From positions 1 to 25,461 of the IMG/VR virus record IMGVR_UViG_3300048033_000704: DNA of 25,461 nucleotides; one strand, written 5' to 3'. Below are positions 12,108 through 19,907 of the stretch, one piece after another. The stretch is from a virus. The notes below the pieces were generated by a model that was not told where the DNA came from, searched no databases, and saw only the letters and a program-made list of their open reading frames with translations. The stretch's first letter is position 1; every line of letters begins with the position of its first letter. The position numbers and the translations under genes are program-made.

Positions 12108-12880
12108 TGCCTCATTATTTTAAAAACTTCCCATTAACGTCTTATAATTTTCAAGACGATCCAAATTCAAGAACCTTGGTTGTTGATATTTTTCGTAATA
12201 TTCGAGCCGATATTAAAATTGATGACGCGATGGCTTATACATTGTATGAAATTCAAGAGAATGAAAGACCCGATCAGATTTCTCAAATGTTCTATGAAAC
12301 GCCAGAATATTTTTGGACCTTCTTTATTATTAACGAACATTTGTGGGAAGGTTTGCGCGCTTGGCCAAAAGAGTATAATGAGCTTCAAGATATTATTGCT
12401 GAAAAATATACAAAAACATTTATTACTGGATATAGAGAATCCGGTATGACAGGTACAAATCATTTTGTGCTCGACCAAGAATGGGTTGTTGGAGAGCAGA
12501 TTGTTGGTAATAACTCTGGCCACACTGCTACTATTTCAGAAATTGATACGTTTATGAATCGCCTTGAAATTACAAATGCAACAGGTAACTTTAGTAACGA
12601 TACTCAGATTAATGGTCAAACGTCTGCTGGTAGATGGGTTAGAACTGCTGTTTATGATTTTTCGGTTGAAGATCAAATAAATGCTGCCCATCATTACGAA
12701 GACATCGATGGGATGGAAATCCCAAGAACTATTTTCTCTAAAGGTGAAACTGAAGTATTTGAAGTTACTCATCGCGAATACGAAGAAAGACTTAATGATT
12801 CAAAGCAACAAATCAAAGTTTTGAAAAAAGGATTTGTTGAAGATTTTGCTAGAGCTTATAAGAAGTTAATTAATCAATGA
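12107..12880 (+). CDS. 53: gp53-like baseplate wedge protein with an inserted beta domain
   Basis: 257 residues versus 196 in T4. The N-terminal 110 residues are typical gp53: NFPLTSYNFQDDPN, VVDIFRNIRADI, AYTLYEIQENERPDQISQMFY.TPEYFWTFFIINE and LRAWPKEYNEL. Residues about 120-178 form an extra small beta domain (VGEQIVGNNSGHTATISE, NRLEITN..G.F, INGQTS). The C-terminal part resumes with YEDIDGMEIPRT and a helical end that in T4 clamps the wedges together. Start overlaps the upstream stop codon by one base (TAATG); the end overlaps gp27 by four (ATGA). Confidence 0.9.
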   Translation: MPHYFKNFPLTSYNFQDDPNSRTLVVDIFRNIRADIKIDDAMAYTLYEIQENERPDQISQMFYETPEYFWTFFIINEHLWEGLRAWPKEYNELQDIIAEKYTKTFITGYRESGMTGTNHFVLDQEWVVGEQIVGNNSGHTATISEIDTFMNRLEITNATGNFSNDTQINGQTSAGRWVRTAVYDFSVEDQINAAHHYEDIDGMEIPRTIFSKGETEVFEVTHREYEERLNDSKQQIKVLKKGFVEDFARAYKKLINQ

Positions 12881-15099
12881 AGCAATCAGGTTTACATCCT
12901 ACTAACTCTACAGGTGTAGGTAATCCCGGTGCTTTTCGAATGGAGATCAAAATCTATTCGGCAAGTGGCGAAGAAAGAGATATTACTCAACTTGTAGATA
13001 CATTTGAAGTCACTGAATCTGTTTTCCAACAAGCTATGATTGGAGAATTTAGAATCGTTGATGGCGTCAACTTGTTTGAAGAATTAAATATTACTGGTAA
13101 CGAAAGATTATCTGTAGTTCTTCGCAAACAATTAGATGGTCAAGGTCAAGCTGAAGACATGCAGTCTGATTGGTATATTATTGATATACCTTTATTTGCA
13201 AGACCTAAGCCAGATGTTCAAGCATATACTTTACGGTGTGTTTCTGCATTTGGACTTGTTTCTAAGATGAGACGAGTAACTCATGTAATGAAAGGTCCAC
13301 CTTCAGATATTCTAAAAAGATTATACGAAGAATGTGGTGTTGATGATTTAGATAAAACTCTTGTTGATTACAATGATTTTTTAAGACCAGACAATAATTC
13401 ATTTAAGCTTTTAGTTGGCGATAGTACATCAACTGGTGTAATGACTTATATTCCAACTAAGCAAACATACTCAGAAGCTATTATGCAAATGCTGTCAAAG
13501 ACAGCAGCGCCAAATGGTGCGCCATTCTTCTGTTATGAAACTTTCATTGGTGGTAACTCAGTTTTAAATTCATATAATAATATGATTACAACTGAGATTA
13601 CAGATACATATACACAATCATTTTTCTTAAGAGCTGATGCAATGACAGAAGCATCTTTTGAAGAGCAAAGATTGCGTGTTTTAGAAATTTCATCTAATCT
13701 TGGATTCTCTCCATATAAAGGTTTTCGTGATGGTTCATACACAACACGTACTCATATTTTAGATTGGACTTCAAAGTCTTATCAACTTCAAGATTTTAAT
13801 GCAATGAGAGACGACATCCAAACTATGGACAAAGATCTTGTAATGCATCCAGATTTTTCTGTATCAGGAATAGATTATACAAATTCTCCTGATATGCATA
13901 ATCTATTTTATGCTGTAAATAGACAAGCAATGTCTGATAAAGACGAAGTAAATATTCATATGCATATGCCATATGTCGGTGCAAAGAAAAGATCGATTAT
14001 TTCTAATCTTGGCCAAATTGAGCATATGGTTAAAGTTCACGGTGATCCAAGATTACTTCCAGGCCGTCAGATTGGATTAGTGATTCCAAGATCTGGTTCT
14101 GAAAAAGCTGACCAAGATGAAATGCTTTCTGGTCGCTATTTGATTGTATCTTCAATTCATACATTTGATAACACTGGTTATCATACACGTCTTAAATTAG
14201 CTCGGGATGGCATTGATAGAGGTGGCTTGCAATATAGACCAGTTGAAGGTGTACCGGATGTTCGTTATGGTGATGAAGCTTTTGACGTTACTCCTCAAGT
14301 TACAAATGTAATTGGTCAAAACCCAGCTGGTGATGATGGTGGATTGCAGCAACAAGGACCTATTGCGACTGAAGTTATTCCAGGTTATGGGCCTGGCGAA
14401 GTTGATCCAGCGTTAGCCGCGGCAGTAGCAAATTCAGCTGCTGTAACTGGTGATAATGCTCAAAGACAAGCTGAAGCTAATGGTAATTCAGCAGCATCCG
14501 TCGCGGGTGATGAAACTGGATCTGCGTCAGGTCAAGATTTTAATCCTGGTGATATTGATTCCGGAGAAGCTCCATCTACTTCTCAAACTGTTCAAGGGAC
14601 AGTAGTCTCAGATGATCCAGCTTCAGTGATTGCAGAAGTAATTGATTTTGGTCCAGGCTATAATATTGTAAGACTTGGTGATGGACGGGTTGTAAGACGC
14701 CAAGGTGCTCGTAACTGGAGAAATCACAATCCAGGAAATATTGAAGAAGGTGGGTTTATGCAAGCCCGAGGTTCTCTGGGTGGTGATCCTAGATTTGCTA
14801 TCATGCCATCTTATTCTGCAGGTAGACAAGCTAAATACGATCTAATATTTACTACATCTAGCTATAAAGATCTTCCAATTTCTTCAGCTATTGCTAGATA
14901 TGCTCCAGCATTTGAAAATAATACTCAATCTTATGCTAGACAAGTAATTTCTTCAGCAGCAGTTCCAGCTGATCGTGGTGGACCAGACGCAAAAATGAAA
15001 GATACCAATGAAGCCGAGCGTCAAAGAATTCTTGATGCTATGGAAAAAGTTGAAGGCTTTAGAGTTGGCACTGTGACTGAATTAACGGGATATAACTAA
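12877..15099 (+). CDS. 27: gp27-like baseplate hub protein with fused C-terminal cell-wall-type domain
   Basis: 740 residues, nearly twice T4 gp27 (391). Residues about 20-450 fit the hub: MEIKIYSASGEERDITQLVDTFEVTE, GEFRIVDGVNLFEELNITGNERL, late HGDPRLLPGRQIGLVIPRSG and SGRYLIVSSIHTFDN.GYHTRLKL. This trimer carries the gp5 spike. Residues about 460-590 are a low-complexity Ala/Gly/Asp/Gln linker. Residues about 595-735 are another domain with RNWRNHNPGNIEEGGF (613-627), FAIMPSYSAGRQAKYD and PISSAIARYAP; RNxNPGNI domains occur in phage virion proteins and putative peptidoglycan hydrolases. A wall-degrading role at the tail tip is inferred. Overlaps gp53 by four bases and gp5 by one. Confidence 0.85.
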   Translation: MKQSGLHPTNSTGVGNPGAFRMEIKIYSASGEERDITQLVDTFEVTESVFQQAMIGEFRIVDGVNLFEELNITGNERLSVVLRKQLDGQGQAEDMQSDWYIIDIPLFARPKPDVQAYTLRCVSAFGLVSKMRRVTHVMKGPPSDILKRLYEECGVDDLDKTLVDYNDFLRPDNNSFKLLVGDSTSTGVMTYIPTKQTYSEAIMQMLSKTAAPNGAPFFCYETFIGGNSVLNSYNNMITTEITDTYTQSFFLRADAMTEASFEEQRLRVLEISSNLGFSPYKGFRDGSYTTRTHILDWTSKSYQLQDFNAMRDDIQTMDKDLVMHPDFSVSGIDYTNSPDMHNLFYAVNRQAMSDKDEVNIHMHMPYVGAKKRSIISNLGQIEHMVKVHGDPRLLPGRQIGLVIPRSGSEKADQDEMLSGRYLIVSSIHTFDNTGYHTRLKLARDGIDRGGLQYRPVEGVPDVRYGDEAFDVTPQVTNVIGQNPAGDDGGLQQQGPIATEVIPGYGPGEVDPALAAAVANSAAVTGDNAQRQAEANGNSAASVAGDETGSASGQDFNPGDIDSGEAPSTSQTVQGTVVSDDPASVIAEVIDFGPGYNIVRLGDGRVVRRQGARNWRNHNPGNIEEGGFMQARGSLGGDPRFAIMPSYSAGRQAKYDLIFTTSSYKDLPISSAIARYAPAFENNTQSYARQVISSAAVPADRGGPDAKMKDTNEAERQRILDAMEKVEGFRVGTVTELTGYN

Positions 15100-17267
15100 T
15101 GGCTATGTTTAATAATAAAGATGGATTTAAGTCAACTGATTTTAATTGGTTTACTGGTGTAGTTGAAGATCGTCATGATCCTTTAGTACTCAATCGCGTA
15201 AAAGTTCGTTGCTTTGGTTGGCATACAGAAAATAAAAGAGCATTACCTACAGAAGAATTGCCTTGGGCATCTGTTCTAATGCCTACAACTTCATCTGGTA
15301 CTTCAGGTGTCGGTGAAGGTACTCACGGACTTGTTGAAGGTTCATGGGTTATGGGATTCTTTAGAGATGGTAATGATGCTCAAGATCCAGTAATCATGGG
15401 TACTATTATGGGTACCAATACTGAAGGTGCTGAACCAACAACTGGATTCAATGATCCATATGGAGTCTTTCCAAGAGAAGCTGGCACCGACGCAGGCACA
15501 AGAGCATTAGGTCTTGATTCTGAAAGAGTTCGTCCTGTTGGAGCTACAGAACCTGAAGATGCGTATGCACCGCAATATCCATATAACAAAGTTCGTTTAA
15601 CTGAATCAGGCCACATCGTAGAATTTGATGATACACCTGGAGCAGAACGTATTAATATAAGACATCGTACTGGATCATTCATTGAATTAAGACCTGATAC
15701 ATCTATGCGAACTCGTTCAAAAGAACGATTTGATGCTATGACTCAATGGACGGTTACGGTGACTGGAGATGCTACCGTAAATGTTGGTGGAAGTATGTCT
15801 ACTACAGTTCAAGGTAATATGACATCTTCAGTTGCTGGTAATTCTTATATTGACACAAAGGGTAATGTTACTTCTCGTGTTTCTGGTTCTCATTATGGTT
15901 ATGTACAGGGTTCATCGATTCTGCAAACAACTGGTAATATTAATGTTAAGACAACAGGTAACCTAACTGTTGATTCTGCTGGTAAGATTGATTTTAGATC
16001 TGATGGTCCATTCTCAATTACAGCACCTTCAATGACTATTGACTTACAAGAAGACTTATCAATTGTTGGTACTAATATGATTACTGATATGTCTGCCACT
16101 ATAGTAACGCAAGTTCCAACTCTATCAATGATTACTGATGTAACCAGAATTGATGCAACACAATCACTAGATCTTCATACTGTCGCGTTAACAGCAATGG
16201 GTGTTGCTACAATGGAACTTGGAACTTCGGCATTTGATTTGAATGCTGTAGCATCTGCATATATTAATGCCGGAGAATCTATTGATATTTCTGCTGGATC
16301 TGAAATGAATCTTGTTACAGCTACTATGCAAATAGATGCTGATGCTGAAATGAGTTTAGCTTCGCCAACAATGAATTTAGATGCAGATGGTACAATGAAT
16401 ATTGCCGGTGGAACAACTAATCTTGGTTCTTCTGGAACAACAATTATTAAATCTTCTTTCCTTGACTTGAATCCAGGTGGTACTATGTCTCCTGGTTCTG
16501 CATTCTCACCAGATGACGCGCCTGAAATTCCTGATATTCCATTGGTTCCAGCTCCAACTTCTCCGAATGCTCTTCCAGCCGTTGGATTCGACGCGCTTGA
16601 ATCCGCTCCATTTGAAGTACAAATTGACGAAGCAGATACTGATATTAGTTTTCCAACTCCAAAGTACTCAGCAATTACTCCAGATGGAACAGCAGCTTAT
16701 TCCCAACAGGTACTTAATTTAACAAGTACCGGCCGGGCTGGTATTTCTGGATATTCCGGTACTGGTCTTCAAAGCAAAACTTCAGATACAACTAATCCAG
16801 CAATTGATGGTAAGATTATTTACCAAGATGATGCTGGAACAACTGTAAAATATACAAATGCTCATGCGACTCGAAATAAAGAAATTGTATCAGCACTCGA
16901 GCAAATTATTATTACTGCTTGTAAAAATAGCGGACTATCTGCGGAAATATTCTCAGGTGGTATGACTTCACAAAGAAGAACTGGTTCTGATAGACACTTA
17001 AATGGATTTGCGGCTGATGTGCATCTATTTACTTCTGAAGGAAAAAGATTGAACGTTCAATCTCAAGAACTTCGCGATTGGTGTCAACAAGCTAAAAACG
17101 CTGGTGCTACAGCAATTGGTGCTGGCGTTGGTTATATGGGCAATGTAGGTGTTCACTTAGATATTTCTGCCGGTAATACTGTTCCAGTAGGTTCTGCTAA
17201 ATATTGGGGAGCTGCTGGTAGATCTGCTAATGCCCCTCAATGGTTAATCAATATTATGACTAGCTAA
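15099..17267 (+). CDS. 5: gp5-like central spike with C-terminal M15-type peptidase domain
   Basis: 722 residues. Residues about 10-130 are the OB fold of gp5/VgrG (FTGVVEDRHDPLVLNRVKVRCFGWH, WVMGFFRDGNDAQDPVIMGT). Residues about 185-470 are short beta repeats (TVTGDATVNVGG, MTSSVAGN, GNINVKTTGNL) that form the needle. The lysozyme domain that T4 gp5 carries between these parts is absent. After a Pro-rich linker, residues about 575-722 look like a zinc peptidase of the M15 type: SGGMTSQRRTGSDRHLNG, with His633, Asp640 and final HLD His686/Asp688. Such enzymes cut peptidoglycan cross-links. Start overlaps the gp27 stop codon. T4 cleaves gp5 after its lysozyme; no such site is expected here. 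Confidence 0.88.
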   Translation: MAMFNNKDGFKSTDFNWFTGVVEDRHDPLVLNRVKVRCFGWHTENKRALPTEELPWASVLMPTTSSGTSGVGEGTHGLVEGSWVMGFFRDGNDAQDPVIMGTIMGTNTEGAEPTTGFNDPYGVFPREAGTDAGTRALGLDSERVRPVGATEPEDAYAPQYPYNKVRLTESGHIVEFDDTPGAERINIRHRTGSFIELRPDTSMRTRSKERFDAMTQWTVTVTGDATVNVGGSMSTTVQGNMTSSVAGNSYIDTKGNVTSRVSGSHYGYVQGSSILQTTGNINVKTTGNLTVDSAGKIDFRSDGPFSITAPSMTIDLQEDLSIVGTNMITDMSATIVTQVPTLSMITDVTRIDATQSLDLHTVALTAMGVATMELGTSAFDLNAVASAYINAGESIDISAGSEMNLVTATMQIDADAEMSLASPTMNLDADGTMNIAGGTTNLGSSGTTIIKSSFLDLNPGGTMSPGSAFSPDDAPEIPDIPLVPAPTSPNALPAVGFDALESAPFEVQIDEADTDISFPTPKYSAITPDGTAAYSQQVLNLTSTGRAGISGYSGTGLQSKTSDTTNPAIDGKIIYQDDAGTTVKYTNAHATRNKEIVSALEQIIITACKNSGLSAEIFSGGMTSQRRTGSDRHLNGFAADVHLFTSEGKRLNVQSQELRDWCQQAKNAGATAIGAGVGYMGNVGVHLDISAGNTVPVGSAKYWGAAGRSANAPQWLINIMTS

Positions 17268-17279
17268 AGGAGATTATAA

Positions 17280-17582
17280 ATGCCTGCTGTTGTAAGAATT
17301 GGAGATTCATTAAGTACAGGTCACGCGTGCGCAGGTTCTACAAACTTAGGTGGCGCAAATCAAGGAACTGTATCAGTAAACGGAATTTTAGCTGCAGTTG
17401 TTGGTGCTCCAACAGTAGCGCATCCATTTCCACCAAGTCCTCCCTGTGCTCCACATGTAGCTAATTTAAATGCAGGATCCGGCACCGTTAATGTAGAAGG
17501 AAAACCTTTAGGTAGAGTAGGAGATTCAGCAGATGCTGGAGCAATGACTTCGGGATCTGGTAACGTAAACTGCGGTGGATAA
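17280..17582 (+). CDS. 5.4: PAAR-domain spike tip protein
   Basis: A 100-residue protein of PAAR type. It starts VVRIGDSLSTGHACAG, has GTVSVNGILAAVVGAPTVAH, PPCAPHVA and GTVNVEGKPLGRVGD, and ends GNVNCGG. The His and Cys residues in GHAC, PPCAPH and NCGG are candidates for the zinc or iron site at the needle point. T4 gp5.4 caps the gp5 needle in the same way. AAGGAG (17268-17273) is six bases before the ATG, just after the gp5 stop codon. Function as the sharp tip that first breaches the outer membrane is established for the family. Confidence 0.93.
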   Translation: MPAVVRIGDSLSTGHACAGSTNLGGANQGTVSVNGILAAVVGAPTVAHPFPPSPPCAPHVANLNAGSGTVNVEGKPLGRVGDSADAGAMTSGSGNVNCGG

Positions 17583-17584
17583 GG

Positions 17585-17592
17585 TATAAATA
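17585..17592 (+). promoter_or_regulatory. Late promoter of gp25, predicted leaderless start
   Basis: TATAAATAATACT immediately before ATG 17598. With T4 spacing the first transcribed base is the A of that ATG. It lies in the 15-base gap between the PAAR gene and gp25. Confidence 0.65.
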
Positions 17593-17597
17593 ATACT

Positions 17598-18047
17598 ATG
17601 AGTACAGAAATTCTATCAGACGCAAATCCATCTAGAGTCGGGGTAACTGCAAAAGTTATGGCCCGTGTAAAGCCATACACTGATTTAGATTTGCGTTTCA
17701 AACCACACCCAAACTTTGGTGATGTGGTTCCATTAAAAGATATTGCTGCGATTAAAAATTCTATTCGCACTATTTTACTAACAAATAAAGGTGAAAGACC
17801 GTTTCAGCCAAACTTTGGTTGTAATATTACTGGTTATCTTTTTGAGCAACCAGATCCTATTACATTATCTTTTTTACAAGACGAAATTAAAGACGCAATT
17901 GGACTATATGAACCTCGTGTAATTACATCTGATGTTAAGGTTCAAGATAATACTGATGCCAATGCACTATTTGTTTCAGTATCATGCATCTTGGTATCAA
18001 CACAACAAGAAATAGATGTTGAATTATTTTTAGAGAGAACTCGATAA
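17598..18047 (+). CDS. 25: gp25-like baseplate wedge protein
   Basis: 149 residues (T4 gp25: 132). YTDLDLRFKPHPNFGDVVPLKDIAAIKNSIRTILLTNKGERPFQPNFGCNI is a textbook gp25/GPW start, including the K-G-E-R-PF.P.FG core; the C-terminal part has YEPRVI.SDVKV and ends with strands. It joins the sheath to the wedge and is needed for sheath polymerisation. The nearest AAGG is 13 bases before ATG, a poor ribosome site, matching the predicted leaderless late mRNA. gp6 starts on the base after its stop codon. Confidence 0.96.
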   Translation: MSTEILSDANPSRVGVTAKVMARVKPYTDLDLRFKPHPNFGDVVPLKDIAAIKNSIRTILLTNKGERPFQPNFGCNITGYLFEQPDPITLSFLQDEIKDAIGLYEPRVITSDVKVQDNTDANALFVSVSCILVSTQQEIDVELFLERTR

Positions 18048-19898
18048 ATGGCACAAATTAAGAACGTAACAGAACTTGATTTCGATCAGATTAAAACTAA
18101 TCTGAAAGTCTTTTTAAGTTCTCAAGATAAATTCAACGATTATGATTTTGATGGCGCAGGCATGAATGTCTTATTAGATGTTCTTGCTTATAATACTCAA
18201 TATAACTCACTTCTTGCTCATATGTCAATGAATGAAGCGTTTTTAGATTCTGCTCAAATTAGATCTAATGCTGTATCACATGCAAAGAACTTAGGTTATA
18301 TACCGCAATCTAGAAGAGCAGCAGAAGCTAAATTAAAAGTAACTGTAACAGGTGATGCTGATTCTCCAGCTCAAATCTCTATTCCAAAAGGATTCACGTT
18401 TACAGGTCAAATTGGATCCAGTACTTATACATTTGTTGCAAATAATAATTTTACTGCTACCAAAAGCTCATTTAATAATCAATATGTGTTTAGCGAAATT
18501 TCAGTGTATGAAGGTAAATTAGTAAATCTTACTTACCGTGTAGATAATAAAGAAGACTTTCAAAAATTTAGAATTGCTGATCCAAATGTAGATACATCAA
18601 CAATGGTTGTTAGAATTAGAAATTCTTTAACATCTAATGAATATACAACTTATAGACATTATAATAATATTTTAAATGTTGATAGTTCTTCAAGAGTTTA
18701 TTTTCTTCAAGAAAATGGTAATGGCCAATACGAATTTTATTTTGGTGATAATGTATTAGGCAATAGACCAACAACAGGCCAAATTGTTGAATTGACATAT
18801 ATTTCAACAAATGCCAAAGAAGGAAATGGCGCTAAAACATTTAGCGCAAACGCTGCAATTGCTGGATTTACTTCAATATTAGTAGAAAATGCTGCTGGGT
18901 TTGTAAAAACAATTTCTGGTACAGAAAAAGAAACAATTGATTCGATCAAGTTTAATGCTCCAAAATTATTTGCAGCTCAAGATAGAGCTGTCACTGCAGA
19001 AGATTATAGATCTATTCTTTTAGCCAATTTTGATTATATTGAAGATATTTCTGTCTGGGGTGGAGAATCAGCATCACCTCCAGTTTATGGTAAAGTTTAT
19101 ATTTCAATTAAACCTGTTGATGCAGAAGTATTAACTGACGCTACTAAAAATAGTATTGCAAGATTCTTAACAAATAAAAACGTTGGATCTATTACTGCTG
19201 AAGTTGTTGATCCGGATTATACTTATATTAATATTGATGCATTCTTTAAATATAATCCCAATGAAACTGCGCGCACTCAAACACAACTTGAGTCAGCCGT
19301 AAAAGCTGCTATTGAAAATTATAATGATACAGTTTTAGAAAAATTTGATGGTGTATTTAGACAATCAAAAGTATTAAGATTAATTGATGATGTAGATCAA
19401 GGAATTTTAAACTCAACAATTAGAATTAAGTTACACAAGCATGTATCCCCTATTTCAGGACTTACATCTTCTTATAATATGCAGTTTTCTGCTCCAATTT
19501 ATATTTCTGATTCTGATGAATCAGTATTAACCACAAGTGAATTTACAGTAAATAATACTCAAGTTGTTGCAACAGATGTTCAAATTGTTGGATCACCAAA
19601 TAGATCTATCAATATTGTTTCGGCAAGTACTTCAAATATAATTTTAGCTAATGTTGGTACAATATATCCTGCCTCAGGAAAAATTGAAATTCCTTCGTTA
19701 AAAATTGATTCGACCAGTATTGTTAAATTTTACGTATCTTCAGAATCAAATGATGTTGCTCCTAAGTTTAATCAACTTGTAAAAATTGAAGTTGATGATC
19801 CAGAAGATACAATTAGTGTTACTGGTGAAATTGACACAATTGCTACACAAGGCTCTACGGGCGCATCAACTTATACAACTTTTGCAAGACACGATTGA
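18048..19898 (+). CDS. 6: gp6-like baseplate wedge protein (J-like)
   Basis: 616 residues (T4 gp6: 660). The N-terminus is typical: DFDQIKTNLKVFLSSQDKFNDYDFDGAGMNVLLDVLAYNTQYNSLLAHMSMNEAFLDSAQIRSN, then YIPQSRRAA. The middle has FYFGDNVLGNRP and the J-like helical core with FNAPKLFAAQDRAVTAEDYRSIL. The C-terminal part has repeated beta strands. In T4 a gp6 dimer with gp7 makes the wedge ring that changes shape when the sheath contracts. It begins directly after gp25 with no gap, so translation is probably coupled. Confidence 0.96.
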   Translation: MAQIKNVTELDFDQIKTNLKVFLSSQDKFNDYDFDGAGMNVLLDVLAYNTQYNSLLAHMSMNEAFLDSAQIRSNAVSHAKNLGYIPQSRRAAEAKLKVTVTGDADSPAQISIPKGFTFTGQIGSSTYTFVANNNFTATKSSFNNQYVFSEISVYEGKLVNLTYRVDNKEDFQKFRIADPNVDTSTMVVRIRNSLTSNEYTTYRHYNNILNVDSSSRVYFLQENGNGQYEFYFGDNVLGNRPTTGQIVELTYISTNAKEGNGAKTFSANAAIAGFTSILVENAAGFVKTISGTEKETIDSIKFNAPKLFAAQDRAVTAEDYRSILLANFDYIEDISVWGGESASPPVYGKVYISIKPVDAEVLTDATKNSIARFLTNKNVGSITAEVVDPDYTYINIDAFFKYNPNETARTQTQLESAVKAAIENYNDTVLEKFDGVFRQSKVLRLIDDVDQGILNSTIRIKLHKHVSPISGLTSSYNMQFSAPIYISDSDESVLTTSEFTVNNTQVVATDVQIVGSPNRSINIVSASTSNIILANVGTIYPASGKIEIPSLKIDSTSIVKFYVSSESNDVAPKFNQLVKIEVDDPEDTISVTGEIDTIATQGSTGASTYTTFARHD

Positions 19899-19907
19899 TA
19901 GGTTCTC

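Noticed and set aside
12167-12772. Antisense open frames within gp53
   Set aside because: No start signals, and gp53 on the other strand is certain.
17274-17281. TATAAATG next to the PAAR start codon, one base from a late box
   Set aside because: The last base differs and the ATG itself forms part of it; the AAGGAG ribosome site just upstream would be cut off.
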